A stretch of DNA of 61,642 bases, from contig NZ_FQTQ01000007.1 in the NCBI RefSeq assembly GCF_900128525.1, positions 1-61,642 on the forward strand, written 5' to 3'. The position numbers and the translations under genes were made by a program. Under the pieces are notes generated by a model. The model saw only the letters and a program-made list of their open reading frames with translations, did no database searches and was not told the origin of the DNA. Origin of the DNA: a methanotrophic endosymbiont of Bathymodiolus puteoserpentis (Logatchev) (lineage in GTDB: Bacteria > Pseudomonadota > Gammaproteobacteria > Methylococcales > Methylomonadaceae). Of this stretch, positions 1-8,881 are shown one piece after another (position 1 is the stretch's first letter; every line of letters begins with the position of its first letter).

Positions 1-219
1 TCATTGTTAGTTTAATGAGCTTGCAGGTTACCTTCCTATGCGAATAGAAGGAAGTGAGGTTACAACTTTAATTACCGGCGTGGTGGTTCTTTTCTCCGCG
101 TTAGCGGCTTCGTCCAACTAGTGGATTCTGGCTTGCCTTTTTGTTTGCCATAATGTAAAAATTATTTCATTTTCATTCCTAAGTGATTTTTTAATAGGAC
201 TAAATAAGGGGAAATAATA
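1..219. other. Intergenic lead-in, no gene recognised
   Basis: I see no open frame that continues from outside the window and no recognisable RNA. Positions 31-52 can form an imperfect hairpin (CTTCCT against AGGAAG) and 98-109 a short one (CCGC/GCGG). The right part should hold the promoter of the secreted protein at 220. Its Shine-Dalgarno AAGGGG lies at about 206-211. Confidence 0.4.
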
Positions 220-621
220 ATGATAAAAAATAAGTCTTTAAAATTAGTATGTTTAATCGTTAGCGTTGGTTTTACTGGCTCTGTCTTTGCTTATGGGACA
301 TCGGCAACCAATAACGGCTGTAAAAAGCCTAAGTTTAAAACTTTTACGCCTGCGCATAAGTCCGAAGTAGACCCTGAGTCAGAAATTTCGTTTACTGTCT
401 CTGGTTATGCTGATCCTGCAACGATCAAGGCGACTGCCAAGAAAATTCCGTTAGAAGTCGATACTGAATATAAAATTAGCTTTTATGCAGTAAAAGCAAA
501 ACTTCCCGCATCTTTAAGTGGTAAGTATGCTCGTATCCATGTGCAAGCAGATGCGATGCTAGGCTGTACGGGAAAGGATGGCTGGTTACTGAAAATTAGA
601 GATAGTTGCAGAGGGTTTTAA
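220..621 (+). CDS. Small secreted protein of unknown function
   Basis: A 133-residue protein with a clear N-terminal signal peptide: Lys-rich n-region, hydrophobic stretch to about residue 22, and a likely cleavage after VFA. The mature part is about 110 residues with three cysteines (motifs NNGC, LGCTG, DSCRG), so one disulfide is possible. I recognise no family. The middle (SEVDPESEISFTVSGYA) has the alternating character of a small beta-sandwich exported to the periplasm or surface. The start is set by an AAGGGG Shine-Dalgarno 8 nt upstream. It stands alone, convergent with the guaD-metA operon. The coding call is good; the function is unknown. Confidence 0.75.
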   Translation: MIKNKSLKLVCLIVSVGFTGSVFAYGTSATNNGCKKPKFKTFTPAHKSEVDPESEISFTVSGYADPATIKATAKKIPLEVDTEYKISFYAVKAKLPASLSGKYARIHVQADAMLGCTGKDGWLLKIRDSCRGF

Positions 622-705
622 AGAGTCAATGCGAATTGTATTTGATGAGCACCTGAGGCAATGGAATTATACTGCCATTCCTGACGCAACAACTTTATAA
701 GTTGC

Positions 706-1137
706 CTAAGTTATTTCATGCACATTCCTTATCTCAAGATGCTGCATATTGATAGTGCGTTTTTCTGGCGCTACAGCAATTTCATTATAAATAAAACTAT
801 CATCAAAGCCTGCTTGTGCGGCATCAAGGTGATTACAAGCAAAATAGACCTGCTCCAAGCGTGCCCAATAAATAGCGCCTAAGCACATAGGGCAGGGCTC
901 GCAACTACTGTAAAGGGTGCAGTCAGTGAGCTGAAAATTGTTTAAATGCTTGCAAGCCGTACGAATGGCAGTGATTTCAGCATGTGCGGTCGGATCATTA
1001 CTACAAGTTACGATATTAGAGCAAGCTGCAATGACTTTGTTGTCTTGACAAATAACGGCACCAAACGGTCCGCCATTTCCTGTATGTACATTTTTTATGG
1101 CTAAGTCAATTGCTTGTTGCAAGAATTGCGCGTGCAT
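706..1137 (-). CDS. guaD: Guanine deaminase-like nucleoside deaminase
   Basis: A 143-residue enzyme of the CMP/dCMP deaminase fold, most like the small bacterial guanine deaminase GuaD, which turns guanine into xanthine and ammonia in purine salvage. The zinc site is visible: H52-A-E54 (ligand plus proton shuttle) and C82-P-M-C85. The stretches GGPFGAVI near the N-terminus and AGFDDSFIY near the C-terminus are characteristic of GuaD rather than of TadA, whose true copy lies at 55688. It is the last gene of a minus-strand operon and starts directly after the metA stop codon. The exact substrate (guanine versus another purine) is inferred from family resemblance. Confidence 0.82.
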   Translation of the reverse strand: MHAQFLQQAIDLAIKNVHTGNGGPFGAVICQDNKVIAACSNIVTCSNDPTAHAEITAIRTACKHLNNFQLTDCTLYSSCEPCPMCLGAIYWARLEQVYFACNHLDAAQAGFDDSFIYNEIAVAPEKRTINMQHLEIRNVHEIT

Positions 1138-2202
1138 TTATAAGTTTAGGGGATTGTTGGGGTCTATGCCATCCATAAAGGGGAGGCGACGATCCTGATT
1201 GGTAATTTGATACACTTTTCCAAGCCAATTATTAAAAACGGCTTTTGCAGTATCGCGCCAAGTATTGTCTAAAAATGGTTCAACTTCTTGTTCTGGAAAA
1301 TCGTCAATAGGGCTGTGATTCTTTAGTGCATCTTGTACATGCTCAGCGTAGCGAGTAAAAATTGCTTGCGCCTCGTGACTAAAATAATGCTCTGGAAAAT
1401 GCGGGTACTGATCAATCTCTTGATTAATATAGCGCAATACTTCGCGTTTATATTCTTTCAATAAACTGATGTTATCGTACTCTGGGTGTCCCTGGAAAAA
1501 TACAATGCGAAAACCATCGGGACTGACCGCGAGATGCAAACCAGCTTCTGCGCTAGAAACCAGTGTTTTTACGCCATGGTGTTCTAAGTCTTCTTGAAAT
1601 ACAGCGTTAAAGCGTGAGTGAGGAACATCAAAGCGTGTGTTAATTTCGGCAATCAAAGGGTGCTTACGATCAATGACTTTATGCGCATAAACGCCCCAAC
1701 ATTTTGCGGGTAAACGTGTACGCTCTATGCCATAGCAAAACTGAATCAGTGCATGTGTAGCGAGGCATGAACAGAGAATTGAGGTGACATTGTCTTTTGC
1801 CCAATCAAATACTTCCGTTAACGGTTGCCAAAAATCTTCGTCCTGTAAATGTGCGTGAGTAACATTCGCGCCACTGATAATTAAGGCATCTAAGCCATCG
1901 AGTTTAAGTTGCTCAAAGGTTTCATAGTATTGGTCGATATGTGCTTGCGCGCTCACACCTCTAGGTAAACCATTAATGGTGAATGGGTGGACGTGAAATT
2001 GTGCAATTTGATTACAGGCGCCGATTAATCTAAAAAATTGACGTTCTGTGGCCTCGAGCGCTGCATCCGGCATAATATTTAGAAAACCAATATGCAGTTC
2101 ACGGATATGTTGATGCGTGGCGCGTTCAGGGTTAAGAATATCCTCGCCTTCTTCTTGCAAGCGTAGGAATGTGGGTAATTGTGTGTGGGCAACTAAAGGC
2201 AT
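1138..2202 (-). CDS. metA: Homoserine O-succinyltransferase
   Basis: A MetA-family enzyme that acylates homoserine in the first committed step of methionine synthesis. At 354 residues it is longer than E. coli MetA (309). The glutamine-amidotransferase-like core is intact: nucleophile C146 in the CSCLATHAL segment, and the His/Glu pair in FQGHPEYD (H239, E241). The N-terminal NIMPDAALEATERQF block is typical. The extra length is a C-terminal tail after about residue 310. Whether succinyl- or acetyl-CoA is the donor cannot be fixed by eye, so the name follows the usual proteobacterial assignment. It is 5 nt downstream of a P-loop ATPase gene and abuts guaD, so the three are probably co-transcribed. 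Confidence 0.85.
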   Translation of the reverse strand: MPLVAHTQLPTFLRLQEEGEDILNPERATHQHIRELHIGFLNIMPDAALEATERQFFRLIGACNQIAQFHVHPFTINGLPRGVSAQAHIDQYYETFEQLKLDGLDALIISGANVTHAHLQDEDFWQPLTEVFDWAKDNVTSILCSCLATHALIQFCYGIERTRLPAKCWGVYAHKVIDRKHPLIAEINTRFDVPHSRFNAVFQEDLEHHGVKTLVSSAEAGLHLAVSPDGFRIVFFQGHPEYDNISLLKEYKREVLRYINQEIDQYPHFPEHYFSHEAQAIFTRYAEHVQDALKNHSPIDDFPEQEVEPFLDNTWRDTAKAVFNNWLGKVYQITNQDRRLPFMDGIDPNNPLNL

Positions 2203-2207
2203 CGTGG

Positions 2208-3056
2208 TTAAGTAGTTTGCTGTTCTAGCGCAGCGGCAATCAGCTGAATAAAGTCTTCTTCGTTACTAACTTGGGCGACATCATTAGCATCGAGCGTATA
2301 GCCATACTGATCGGCTATGGCTTGGTAGCGTGGTAAGCGAGAGCGAAATAATTCAGGAAAAATCCATGTTACAAATTCATCTGGCGGAATGCTACTAGTC
2401 TCGCTGTAGTGGTTTTGTTGCATAAATTCGGCAAGCTTTTTATCCAGAAAAGATTCACGATAATACAATGGCTTGGGTGATGATTTAGCCCGGTTAATAA
2501 TCATTTTCTCTTGCTCGGGAGAGGTTTTTATATAAAGAATAAGTGTTTGTTCAGCGAGATGATCTAATACGGCTTGATTGTCTAGTTCGCAAACGCTGCC
2601 ACCTGCATCATTAATAAAGTTTTTATAGCCGTAAATGTCTTCAGCCTTATGAATAAAATTGCCAACATCCAGCATAGCAGCAACTTCAGCATGATAATGT
2701 AGGGCTTGTCTGCGTTTAAATTCATCTAGTGTTAGCCCCCCTAAGTCAGGGTTACCTAACTTGCTTAAAAAACTGGAAATGGGTGCTAAATTTTCTACTG
2801 TGACGTTATTGCGAATATAAATAGAATCAGACAGCAGAAGTTCCTTTAAAAAAGGCACTTCCATTGCCTGTTGTTTAATATTGTCTAATATTGGCTCGTC
2901 TAAATATTTAGTGCCTATACGGTAATCACCTGAGTAATGGAACCATTTCTCTTTAGGCAGTTTACTTGATAGCGTGGTTTTTCCGGCACCAGACATACCT
3001 AGTAAAGTCAGGCTTTTAGAGCTCCAGTTTAGGAACTCTTGAGAACTCATTTTCAT
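2208..3056 (-). CDS. P-loop ATPase of unknown role in the metA operon
   Basis: A 282-residue cytosolic protein with a Walker A motif GMSGAGKT at residues 20-27, followed by a kinase-like WFHYSGDYRIG stretch. A possible Walker B is LILYIKT around residue 170. The overall look is of an adenylate-kinase/dephospho-CoA-kinase-like NTPase that has drifted, and I cannot name a substrate. Two in-frame ATG codons (3056 and 3050) are both possible starts, and neither has a strong Shine-Dalgarno. The gene lies between a DUF6763 gene (13-nt gap) and metA (5-nt gap). That placement suggests a shared transcript, but does not prove a methionine role. Confidence 0.7.
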   Translation of the reverse strand: MKMSSQEFLNWSSKSLTLLGMSGAGKTTLSSKLPKEKWFHYSGDYRIGTKYLDEPILDNIKQQAMEVPFLKELLLSDSIYIRNNVTVENLAPISSFLSKLGNPDLGGLTLDEFKRRQALHYHAEVAAMLDVGNFIHKAEDIYGYKNFINDAGGSVCELDNQAVLDHLAEQTLILYIKTSPEQEKMIINRAKSSPKPLYYRESFLDKKLAEFMQQNHYSETSSIPPDEFVTWIFPELFRSRLPRYQAIADQYGYTLDANDVAQVSNEEDFIQLIAAALEQQTT

Positions 3057-3069
3057 GCAGGGGTATATC

Positions 3070-3369
3070 CTAATCTAGGTAGTCTTTTAAAGGCGTGTCG
3101 TCCATATCAGTACGTCGTGTGTCTGAGTTAGAATAGCCTAAATCATCAGATTCAAGATCATCAAAGGGAGCACTCCAATCTTCTGGGTCTTCAATGAAGT
3201 CAAAGGTCGAGTTATACCAACTATCAGTATCATATTCGCCAATATCACCATTACTATATTGCACTTCAATGGTATCATCGCTCTCTTCAATAGCGACGAC
3301 TTTGAATGTGAGGTTATTTTCTACGTCTTTGTACCACTGTTCAATAACGGGATCTGTTATGGTAGTCAT
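3070..3369 (-). CDS. DUF6763 family small acidic protein
   Basis: A 99-residue acidic cytosolic protein that resembles the gammaproteobacterial DUF6763 family. Signs are the opening DPVIEQWYKDVENNLTFKVV, the central VQYSNGDIGEYD and the EDWSAPFDDLESDDLGY segment. No catalytic motif is visible and the function is unknown. The ATG at 3369 is preferred over a TTG six bases upstream because AAGGA lies 7 nt before the ATG. It is the first gene of the minus-strand operon leading to the ATPase, metA and guaD. The family assignment is from memory of the pattern. Confidence 0.65.
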   Translation of the reverse strand: MTTITDPVIEQWYKDVENNLTFKVVAIEESDDTIEVQYSNGDIGEYDTDSWYNSTFDFIEDPEDWSAPFDDLESDDLGYSNSDTRRTDMDDTPLKDYLD

Positions 3370-3375
3370 GATCAA

Positions 3376-3722
3376 TTCCTTGTATTGTTTAGTTAATATT
3401 CTAGTCGTATGGGTATGGCTAGAAAAATAGGGGTAGCCAGTATGTATTAGTTCTGCTGTTTATTGGCTGAGTTAAGAGAATATTATGCTTATGATGTGTA
3501 GATTGCAAGGCGGATTTGCACAAGTTAATGAGTAATAGCCTGTAGACTGATAGTATAAAACCTAATAAAAGTGGGAGCTGATTTTAGCCTAAATTATAAC
3601 GGGTAGACTAGAGTTTGTTTCATGCACGGTCCTTATTGTGCCAAAGTTGCTGCATATATTTATTGGCCCTATCAGGCTGCAATAAGCAGCACATTTAATT
3701 AGAGTGAAAATAAAGAGGAATA
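3376..3722. other. Intergenic region between divergent transcripts
   Basis: About 350 bases without a gene. It separates the minus-strand DUF6763-metA operon from the plus-strand small-membrane-protein/darP/mscS run, so it should hold two promoters. I see no convincing -35/-10 pair, long inverted repeat or RNA gene. The right edge carries the Shine-Dalgarno GAGGA at 3715-3719. Confidence 0.4.
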
Positions 3723-3725
3723 GTG

Positions 3726-3911
3726 ATGGAGTTGTCTGTGTGGGAAAATGTTTTTCTTGGAGCGATGGCGTTGGGTCTAATTTTTTGGATGCGACCGAGC
3801 ATTAAAGCTTCGTTACAACAAAATAAAGAGACTCCTTCCGACTGGGTAGGGGCGTTAATCCCTATCGTTGGGGTAGTGTTATTTGTTATTTTTTTAATTA
3901 CGATGGTTTGA
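3726..3911 (+). CDS. Small two-helix membrane protein
   Basis: A 61-residue protein with two predicted membrane helices: residues about 7-21 (VFLGAMALGLIFWM) and 43-60 (ALIPIVGVVLFVIFLITM). A short polar loop rich in Lys, Gln and Glu joins them. No family is recognised. ATG at 3726 is preferred over the GTG at 3723 because GAGGA ends 6 nt before the ATG. It sits 1 nt upstream of darP, with which it is almost certainly co-transcribed. The function is unknown. Confidence 0.65.
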   Translation: MELSVWENVFLGAMALGLIFWMRPSIKASLQQNKETPSDWVGALIPIVGVVLFVIFLITMV

Positions 3912-3912
3912 T

Positions 3913-4521
3913 ATGAGTGATTTTACAGATGAAGAGTTTGACGAGCTTCAAAGGCATGAAGAAGGTGATGAATATGAAGAGCAAACCTGGGCGATTAGGC
4001 CCAATAAGACACAGCTAAAACGTGATATTGCCGTTATACATAAAATGTGTGAAGACATGGCTTTGCTTGCCCCAGCGCAGATTGAAAAATTAAATCTTCC
4101 TGAAGAGATAGAGGCAGCGATTTTGGCGGCGGCTAAAATGCCTTTTAAAGCAGCGCGTAAACGGCAGTTAAAGTTTATTACGGGCTTAGTGCGAAAGATT
4201 GATATTGAGCCAATTGAGGAGGCTTTAGCTAAGATTAAAGCAAAAAGCGCACATGCTACTCGTGAATTACATCAGCTAGAGCGCTGGCGAGAGCGTTTAT
4301 TGTCTGATGATAAACAGGCATTGACCGAATTATTAGATAAATATCCGGAGGCTGATGTTCAGCAGTTACGGCAGCTCATTCGTAATGCGAAAAAAGAAAT
4401 TAGTCTTGAGAAACCTATTAAATCATCACGACTCTTGTTTAAGTATTTAAGAGCTTTATTTGAAAATACCCAAAATATAGAAAATGAACAAGGTCTTGAG
4501 GGGGATTCAAGTGTTGAGTAG
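3913..4521 (+). CDS. darP: Ribosome-associated protein DarP (YjgA, DUF615)
   Basis: A 202-residue basic helical protein of the YjgA/DUF615 family, named DarP in E. coli for its role in late 50S subunit assembly. Family landmarks are the PNKTQLKRDIAVIHKM opening, RQLKFITGLVRKID, the LERWRERLL segment and LRQLIRNAKKE. It has an acidic N-terminal leader (DEEFDELQRHEEGDEYEE) and a C-terminal tail of about 20 residues (NTQNIENEQGLEGDSSVE) that I would not expect in the E. coli protein (about 183 residues). It lies between a small membrane protein gene and mscS. Confidence 0.88.
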   Translation: MSDFTDEEFDELQRHEEGDEYEEQTWAIRPNKTQLKRDIAVIHKMCEDMALLAPAQIEKLNLPEEIEAAILAAAKMPFKAARKRQLKFITGLVRKIDIEPIEEALAKIKAKSAHATRELHQLERWRERLLSDDKQALTELLDKYPEADVQQLRQLIRNAKKEISLEKPIKSSRLLFKYLRALFENTQNIENEQGLEGDSSVE

Positions 4522-4574
4522 GTTTAGACAATTTTTATTGCGTTTAATTAGGTCGGTTAAGGGAGGCAGATGTA

Positions 4575-6446
4575 GTGGTAGTTAAGCAATTTATACGTAT
4601 ATTTTTATGCTTAGGCTTGATGTTTTTTTCAATGCAAGGGTTTGCCGAAGAAGGTGATAGGCGGTATGCCGCTATTGAGGATGTTCTTATAGACGTTGCT
4701 ACTCTCAATCAACAAATTTCAGAGAATAAAGACGAAACAAAGTTGACACGGCTCATTAAAAATAAGGATGACTTATTTGATCGATTAATGATGGTGATAC
4801 GCGGTTCAGCGCTTGATTATGATATTGAATCTATTAATAAATCAGAATTGCAATTACTTAACTCGAAAATAAGAATAAACCGAGCGAGGGGTAATAAGGC
4901 AGCAGTGCAGCGAGATCAGTTTAGTATTGATTATTACTTGGCTAAGCGTGATATAGGTAGCTTTGTTGTATTTTTAGTTGAAGCAAGTCGTAATTATCTG
5001 CCTGAAGAAGAAATTTTAGCTGAAATCGAAGCTAGAATAGCAAAAATTAAGAAAAAGATAAAAGCGATGCCAGAGCCTCTGCAGGGTGATAGTAAGATTT
5101 ATCAAGATATAGCTAAAAATTATCAGGACTTAAAACGTATTTATACTGTGTATTTGGATTTTTTGGAATATGTAAAAAATAACCCAGAAGATGTTGTTAC
5201 AAGCAGTTTTTTAAATAAAATTTCTTTAATTGCTTTAATTTCTTATTTCAATAATATTGAAGTATTGAATCGTATAAACCCTATCATCGCGCCTTTGCGT
5301 ATTGATATGGGAGGGCTTATTGTTTCTTTATGTATTTTCTTGTTGACCATGATTTTTTTCCCTGTTGTTTCCAGAGGAAGTAATAGCTTGATTGAGCGCT
5401 TTATTTTAAATGATGGCAAAGTAGAAAATATGGAGCTTGTTTTTATCAGTATTCATAAGCCACTTTTGTATTTAGTGTTCTTTTTTGGTATTGATTTAGC
5501 CATGAATGCTTTACTTTATAAAACTGAATATAAGGGCGTTGTTGATCATTTTATTTATATTTTTTATCAGGGGCTTTGTGTTTACTTGCTGTTTAACTTA
5601 ATTGATAGCGTAGTGGCTGTCCAGTTCGATAGGGCAGATAAGAGGAATAAGGAATTAAGTAGAGAGCTCGTCTTATTAATGGTGAAAGCCTTAAAGGGTA
5701 TTGTTGTATTGCTTTCTTTAACATTTATATTGAGCCACTTTGGTATAAATGTAACCGCAATTCTTTCTACTTTAGGAATCGGTGGTCTAGCTTTTGCAAT
5801 GGCTGCAAAAGATAGTTTGTCTAATTTTTTTGGTGGCCTAAATATTATGGTCGATCATATTTTCAAAATGGGCGACTGGATTAAGGTAGGCGATGTTGAA
5901 GGGACAGTAGTTGAAATTGGGCTACGCAGCACTACAGTGAGAACCTTTGATAATGCCTTGGTGACTATGCCTAATGCGATGGTTTCGACAGCGAGTGTTC
6001 TAAACTGGAATCGTCGCTCCGTTGGGCGGCGTATTAAAATGTATATTGGTGTAACTTATGAAAGTAATATGGATGATATTCGTCAAGCAGTGGCAGATAT
6101 TAAGCTGATGCTGGAAGAGCATCCTGGTATTGCCAGCCCTAAAGAATCACATACTTCCTATAGAGCGCGTAATAAGTTTTTAAAGCAAGAAGACTTGCAC
6201 GGGATTAAATCGACGCAATTAGTGTTTGTAGATCGCTATAGTGACTTTTCGATAGATATATTAATTTACTGTTTTTCAAAATCGGTAGATTGGGTGAAGT
6301 GGCTGGAGGTGAAAGAAGATGTGTTATTTCAAATAGCGAATATTTTACAAACAAATAACCTGTCTTTTGCTTACCCAACAAATGTGCAAATTAATCGAAA
6401 TGAGGAGACTGAAGAAATTAATTTAGGCGAGATTTTAAGAGAATAA
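4575..6446 (+). CDS. MscS-family mechanosensitive ion channel
   Basis: A 623-residue channel of the MscS superfamily, which releases solutes on membrane tension. A signal peptide (cleavage near GFA, residue 24) is followed by a periplasmic, helix-rich, coiled-coil-prone N-terminal half to about 230. Several membrane helices then span about 240-410. The pore-lining helix has the MscS pattern GGLAFAMAAKDSLSNFFGG (about 402-420). The cytosolic beta domain follows (GDWIKVGDVEGTVVEIGLRS, then TMPNA) and an alpha/beta tail. GTG at 4575 is chosen because GGGAGG lies 8 nt upstream. The large periplasmic part makes it more like the MscK/YbiO/Ynai group than E. coli MscS (286 residues). Confidence 0.85.
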   Translation: MVVKQFIRIFLCLGLMFFSMQGFAEEGDRRYAAIEDVLIDVATLNQQISENKDETKLTRLIKNKDDLFDRLMMVIRGSALDYDIESINKSELQLLNSKIRINRARGNKAAVQRDQFSIDYYLAKRDIGSFVVFLVEASRNYLPEEEILAEIEARIAKIKKKIKAMPEPLQGDSKIYQDIAKNYQDLKRIYTVYLDFLEYVKNNPEDVVTSSFLNKISLIALISYFNNIEVLNRINPIIAPLRIDMGGLIVSLCIFLLTMIFFPVVSRGSNSLIERFILNDGKVENMELVFISIHKPLLYLVFFFGIDLAMNALLYKTEYKGVVDHFIYIFYQGLCVYLLFNLIDSVVAVQFDRADKRNKELSRELVLLMVKALKGIVVLLSLTFILSHFGINVTAILSTLGIGGLAFAMAAKDSLSNFFGGLNIMVDHIFKMGDWIKVGDVEGTVVEIGLRSTTVRTFDNALVTMPNAMVSTASVLNWNRRSVGRRIKMYIGVTYESNMDDIRQAVADIKLMLEEHPGIASPKESHTSYRARNKFLKQEDLHGIKSTQLVFVDRYSDFSIDILIYCFSKSVDWVKWLEVKEDVLFQIANILQTNNLSFAYPTNVQINRNEETEEINLGEILRE

Positions 6447-6692
6447 AACCGTTTGACTATAAACTTAGCCCTCCTAAAATAAACCTTGATATGCCTGCAC
6501 TGTACACTTTAGTAGCTAAATAATTGGGAAACTTCAGCTTTGAAAGTAAAAGCTAAAAAATGGAAAAAAAATTAACAGATAAAGTCAGTGCTTTGGCAGG
6601 GCTAGTAGGCGCTTACGAACCGATTGTTGGTTATCTTACTCAACTTGCTTAATTGAGGGGCTGTAAGCGTTACTTTGTGAATAAATTCGCCC
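6447..6692. other. Intergenic region with a 30-codon open frame
   Basis: Between convergent mscS and the zinc-ribbon gene. It holds a short open frame on the plus strand at 6560-6652 (ATG to TAA, 30 residues, beginning MEKKLTDKVSALAGLVGAY). It has no clear Shine-Dalgarno and no match that I recognise. I list it as possible but unproven. No strong terminator hairpin is visible for mscS. Confidence 0.3.
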
Positions 6693-7130
6693 TTATTCAG
6701 GGTTATTTGATGCTAAATCTGTCTTACTATTCACTTGGGCCTGCTCATGATATTTGGTTAATAAATACCTTGTGAAAGCTTGTAATTGCTGCAACTGTGG
6801 GCTGTATAATGATATTTGACGCGCTTGGTATAAACATTGATTGGCGGATAATAACTGCTTTTTCTCAAGTCGTTGTACGACGTCTTGATAGTATTTCTGA
6901 ATCAGAAAATTACGAAATGTGACGGCCAGCTGCGTCTTTTTTAAACGCAAGGAAAGCACGAGTGTATGAATACTTTGTTCCTTATTATTTTGCGCCCAAT
7001 GCTGTATTGCCTTGGCTAAGTAGTGTTCGGCTGCTTGTTCTGAGCCGATTACAGCACTTAGGTTTGCTTGGCAGCGCGGACAGATGAGCGCTTCTTTTAA
7101 GCGTGCATTACAGCAAGGGCAGCGTTTCAT
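6693..7130 (-). CDS. Zinc-ribbon protein at the end of the HSP70 cassette
   Basis: A 145-residue protein with an N-terminal four-cysteine zinc ribbon (C4-x2-C7 and C18-x2-C21, motifs CPCC and CPRC). A helical region follows, with TPR-like spacing (AEHYLAKAIQHWAQNNKEQS and onward). I do not recognise a family. ATG at 7130 is preferred over a TTG one codon upstream, because this ATG overlaps the HSP70 stop codon by one base (TGATG), a typical translational-coupling arrangement. The placement and the ribbon (compare the zinc centres of DnaJ) suggest it is a client or co-chaperone component of the cassette. That role is inferred. Confidence 0.65.
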   Translation of the reverse strand: MKRCPCCNARLKEALICPRCQANLSAVIGSEQAAEHYLAKAIQHWAQNNKEQSIHTLVLSLRLKKTQLAVTFRNFLIQKYYQDVVQRLEKKQLLSANQCLYQARQISLYSPQLQQLQAFTRYLLTKYHEQAQVNSKTDLASNNPE

Positions 7131-8881
7131 CAAGATTCCAAATAATAAATAATATCAGTTAATTGTGCGCTAGACTTATCTAAGCCTTCAATATCTTGCG
7201 CTTCAATGCAGCCGGTCATTGTTTCAATTAAATCTACCATATCCTCTTTATCTTCAGCAGATATTTTCTCGAATAAACCTTCAGCCTTAGTTATTAATTC
7301 ACGCGCTGCTGTAATTTCTGGTGTATCAGAAACAGTGCTAGGCTCTTCCTCAATAATGCGCGGATCCATTTGTCCAAATAAAGAGGTAATACGTTGTTTG
7401 GCGGTATCTAATGATTCGCCTTCAAATTGAGATAACGCATTTTTAATGGTAATGGATTTCTCTAGTCCGGTTTCTTTTTCTACTGCGGAAACATTTAAAA
7501 TACCATTCAAATCCAAACCTAAAGTTAGTGTAATAACATTACCTCGAGGCACCTCTAATAAGCCTTCAACTAAGAACTCACCTATTTTGACATTATTTAA
7601 AGCATCAGGGTCTTCACCTTGGTAAATAATAATTTCAACTGTATCTTGGTTATCATAACTGGTCAAAAATGCTTCAGTTTTACGATTAGGCAAAACGCTA
7701 TTTTTATGAATAATAGGCACAAACATAAAGGGATAGGGTTGGCCATCTAATACACCGATAGCACTGGTTCCATAAGTATAAGGTGTTACATCAACCAGCA
7801 CTGTATCGACTTCTTGACCGCTAATCATAGCGGCTTGTATTGCTGCCCCCATGGCAACGCATAAGTCAGGATCAACTTCGCTATGTGGTTCAAAACCAAA
7901 TTCATTAAGTAAGCGCTCACGGATGCAGGGTGTACGTGTCGAGCCACCGACTAAGATCACTTCATCTATATCCGATGCGGTTAGTTTTGCGCCTTTTAAG
8001 GCGATATGCGTAGCATCAATCGTGGCATTAATATAGTCTTCAATCATGTCTTCGTAAGCTATCCTGGATAGCTCAAGCGATAGATGCACGGCTGCGCCGT
8101 CATGCTCTAATAAGTATTCTTCATTGATTTGTGCATAAGGCTGGTCGGACAGTAAAAATTTCGCTTCTTCAGCGGCTCGTGTAAGTCGTGCCATCGCTTT
8201 ACTGTGCTGGCGCACATCAACATTATGTGTTTCTTGTATATGTTCAATTAAATATTCAATAATTTGTTGGTCAAAATCATCACCGCCTAGATGGTTGTCA
8301 CCATGACTGGAGAGTACCTCAACTACGCCATCTTGCATGTTCACTACGGAGACATCAAAGGTTCCGCCGCCCAAATCATAAACCAAAACCTGCTTTGCTT
8401 CAGCTTGCTCAGTGCCATAAGCTAATGCCGCCGCCGTTGGCTCATTAATCATACGCATGACTTCTAAGCCTGCAATTTCACCTGCTTCACGGGTTGCTTG
8501 GCGTTGTGCATCCGAGAAGTAAGCGGGTACAGTAATGACTGCTTTACTGACGGCTTGACCTAGATATTGTTCGGCGATACCTTTTAGGCGAGTAAGAATA
8601 ATAGCGGATATTTCTTGCGGCGTATAAGCTTGATCTGCTAATACGACTTGCGTATCTTGTCCCATTAAACGCTTGATGGATTTAATCGTTCGCTCTGGGT
8701 AGACGAGGTATTGATTGCGTGCGGTTTCTCCGACAATCACCTGACCTGCGTCATCAATACCAACAAAAGAGGGGAGCATTTTTTTGTCACCCTCTTTAAT
8801 AATAGTAACCTTACCTTGTTCAACAACCGATACTTCTGAGTTAGTTGTGCCTAAATCTATACCTATAATGATATCTTTCAT
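7130..8881 (-). CDS. Divergent HSP70 (DnaK-like) chaperone
   Basis: A 583-residue HSP70, shorter than canonical DnaK (about 640). The nucleotide-binding domain is intact: IGIDLGTTNSEVSV (7-20), YDLGGGTFDVSVV (168-180), HLGGDDFD (197-204) and VGGSTRTP (311-318). The interdomain linker DTVLVD (359-364) keeps the hydrophobic pattern of DVLLLD. The substrate-binding domain is recognisable up to about 500, but the lid is short and the C-terminus (IYYLES) has no EEVD-like or DnaK-like tail. It is not the housekeeping dnaK, which normally sits with dnaJ and a heat-shock grpE. Here its partners are a GrpE-like and a small J protein directly upstream. Resemblance to specialised HSP70s such as HscC is possible, but the exact subfamily needs a tree. 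Confidence 0.85.
   Translation of the reverse strand: MKDIIIGIDLGTTNSEVSVVEQGKVTIIKEGDKKMLPSFVGIDDAGQVIVGETARNQYLVYPERTIKSIKRLMGQDTQVVLADQAYTPQEISAIILTRLKGIAEQYLGQAVSKAVITVPAYFSDAQRQATREAGEIAGLEVMRMINEPTAAALAYGTEQAEAKQVLVYDLGGGTFDVSVVNMQDGVVEVLSSHGDNHLGGDDFDQQIIEYLIEHIQETHNVDVRQHSKAMARLTRAAEEAKFLLSDQPYAQINEEYLLEHDGAAVHLSLELSRIAYEDMIEDYINATIDATHIALKGAKLTASDIDEVILVGGSTRTPCIRERLLNEFGFEPHSEVDPDLCVAMGAAIQAAMISGQEVDTVLVDVTPYTYGTSAIGVLDGQPYPFMFVPIIHKNSVLPNRKTEAFLTSYDNQDTVEIIIYQGEDPDALNNVKIGEFLVEGLLEVPRGNVITLTLGLDLNGILNVSAVEKETGLEKSITIKNALSQFEGESLDTAKQRITSLFGQMDPRIIEEEPSTVSDTPEITAARELITKAEGLFEKISAEDKEDMVDLIETMTGCIEAQDIEGLDKSSAQLTDIIYYLES

Noticed and set aside
1-219. A structured RNA gene at the window start
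   Set aside because: Short imperfect hairpins only. No match to tmRNA, 6S, SRP or RNase P features that I know.
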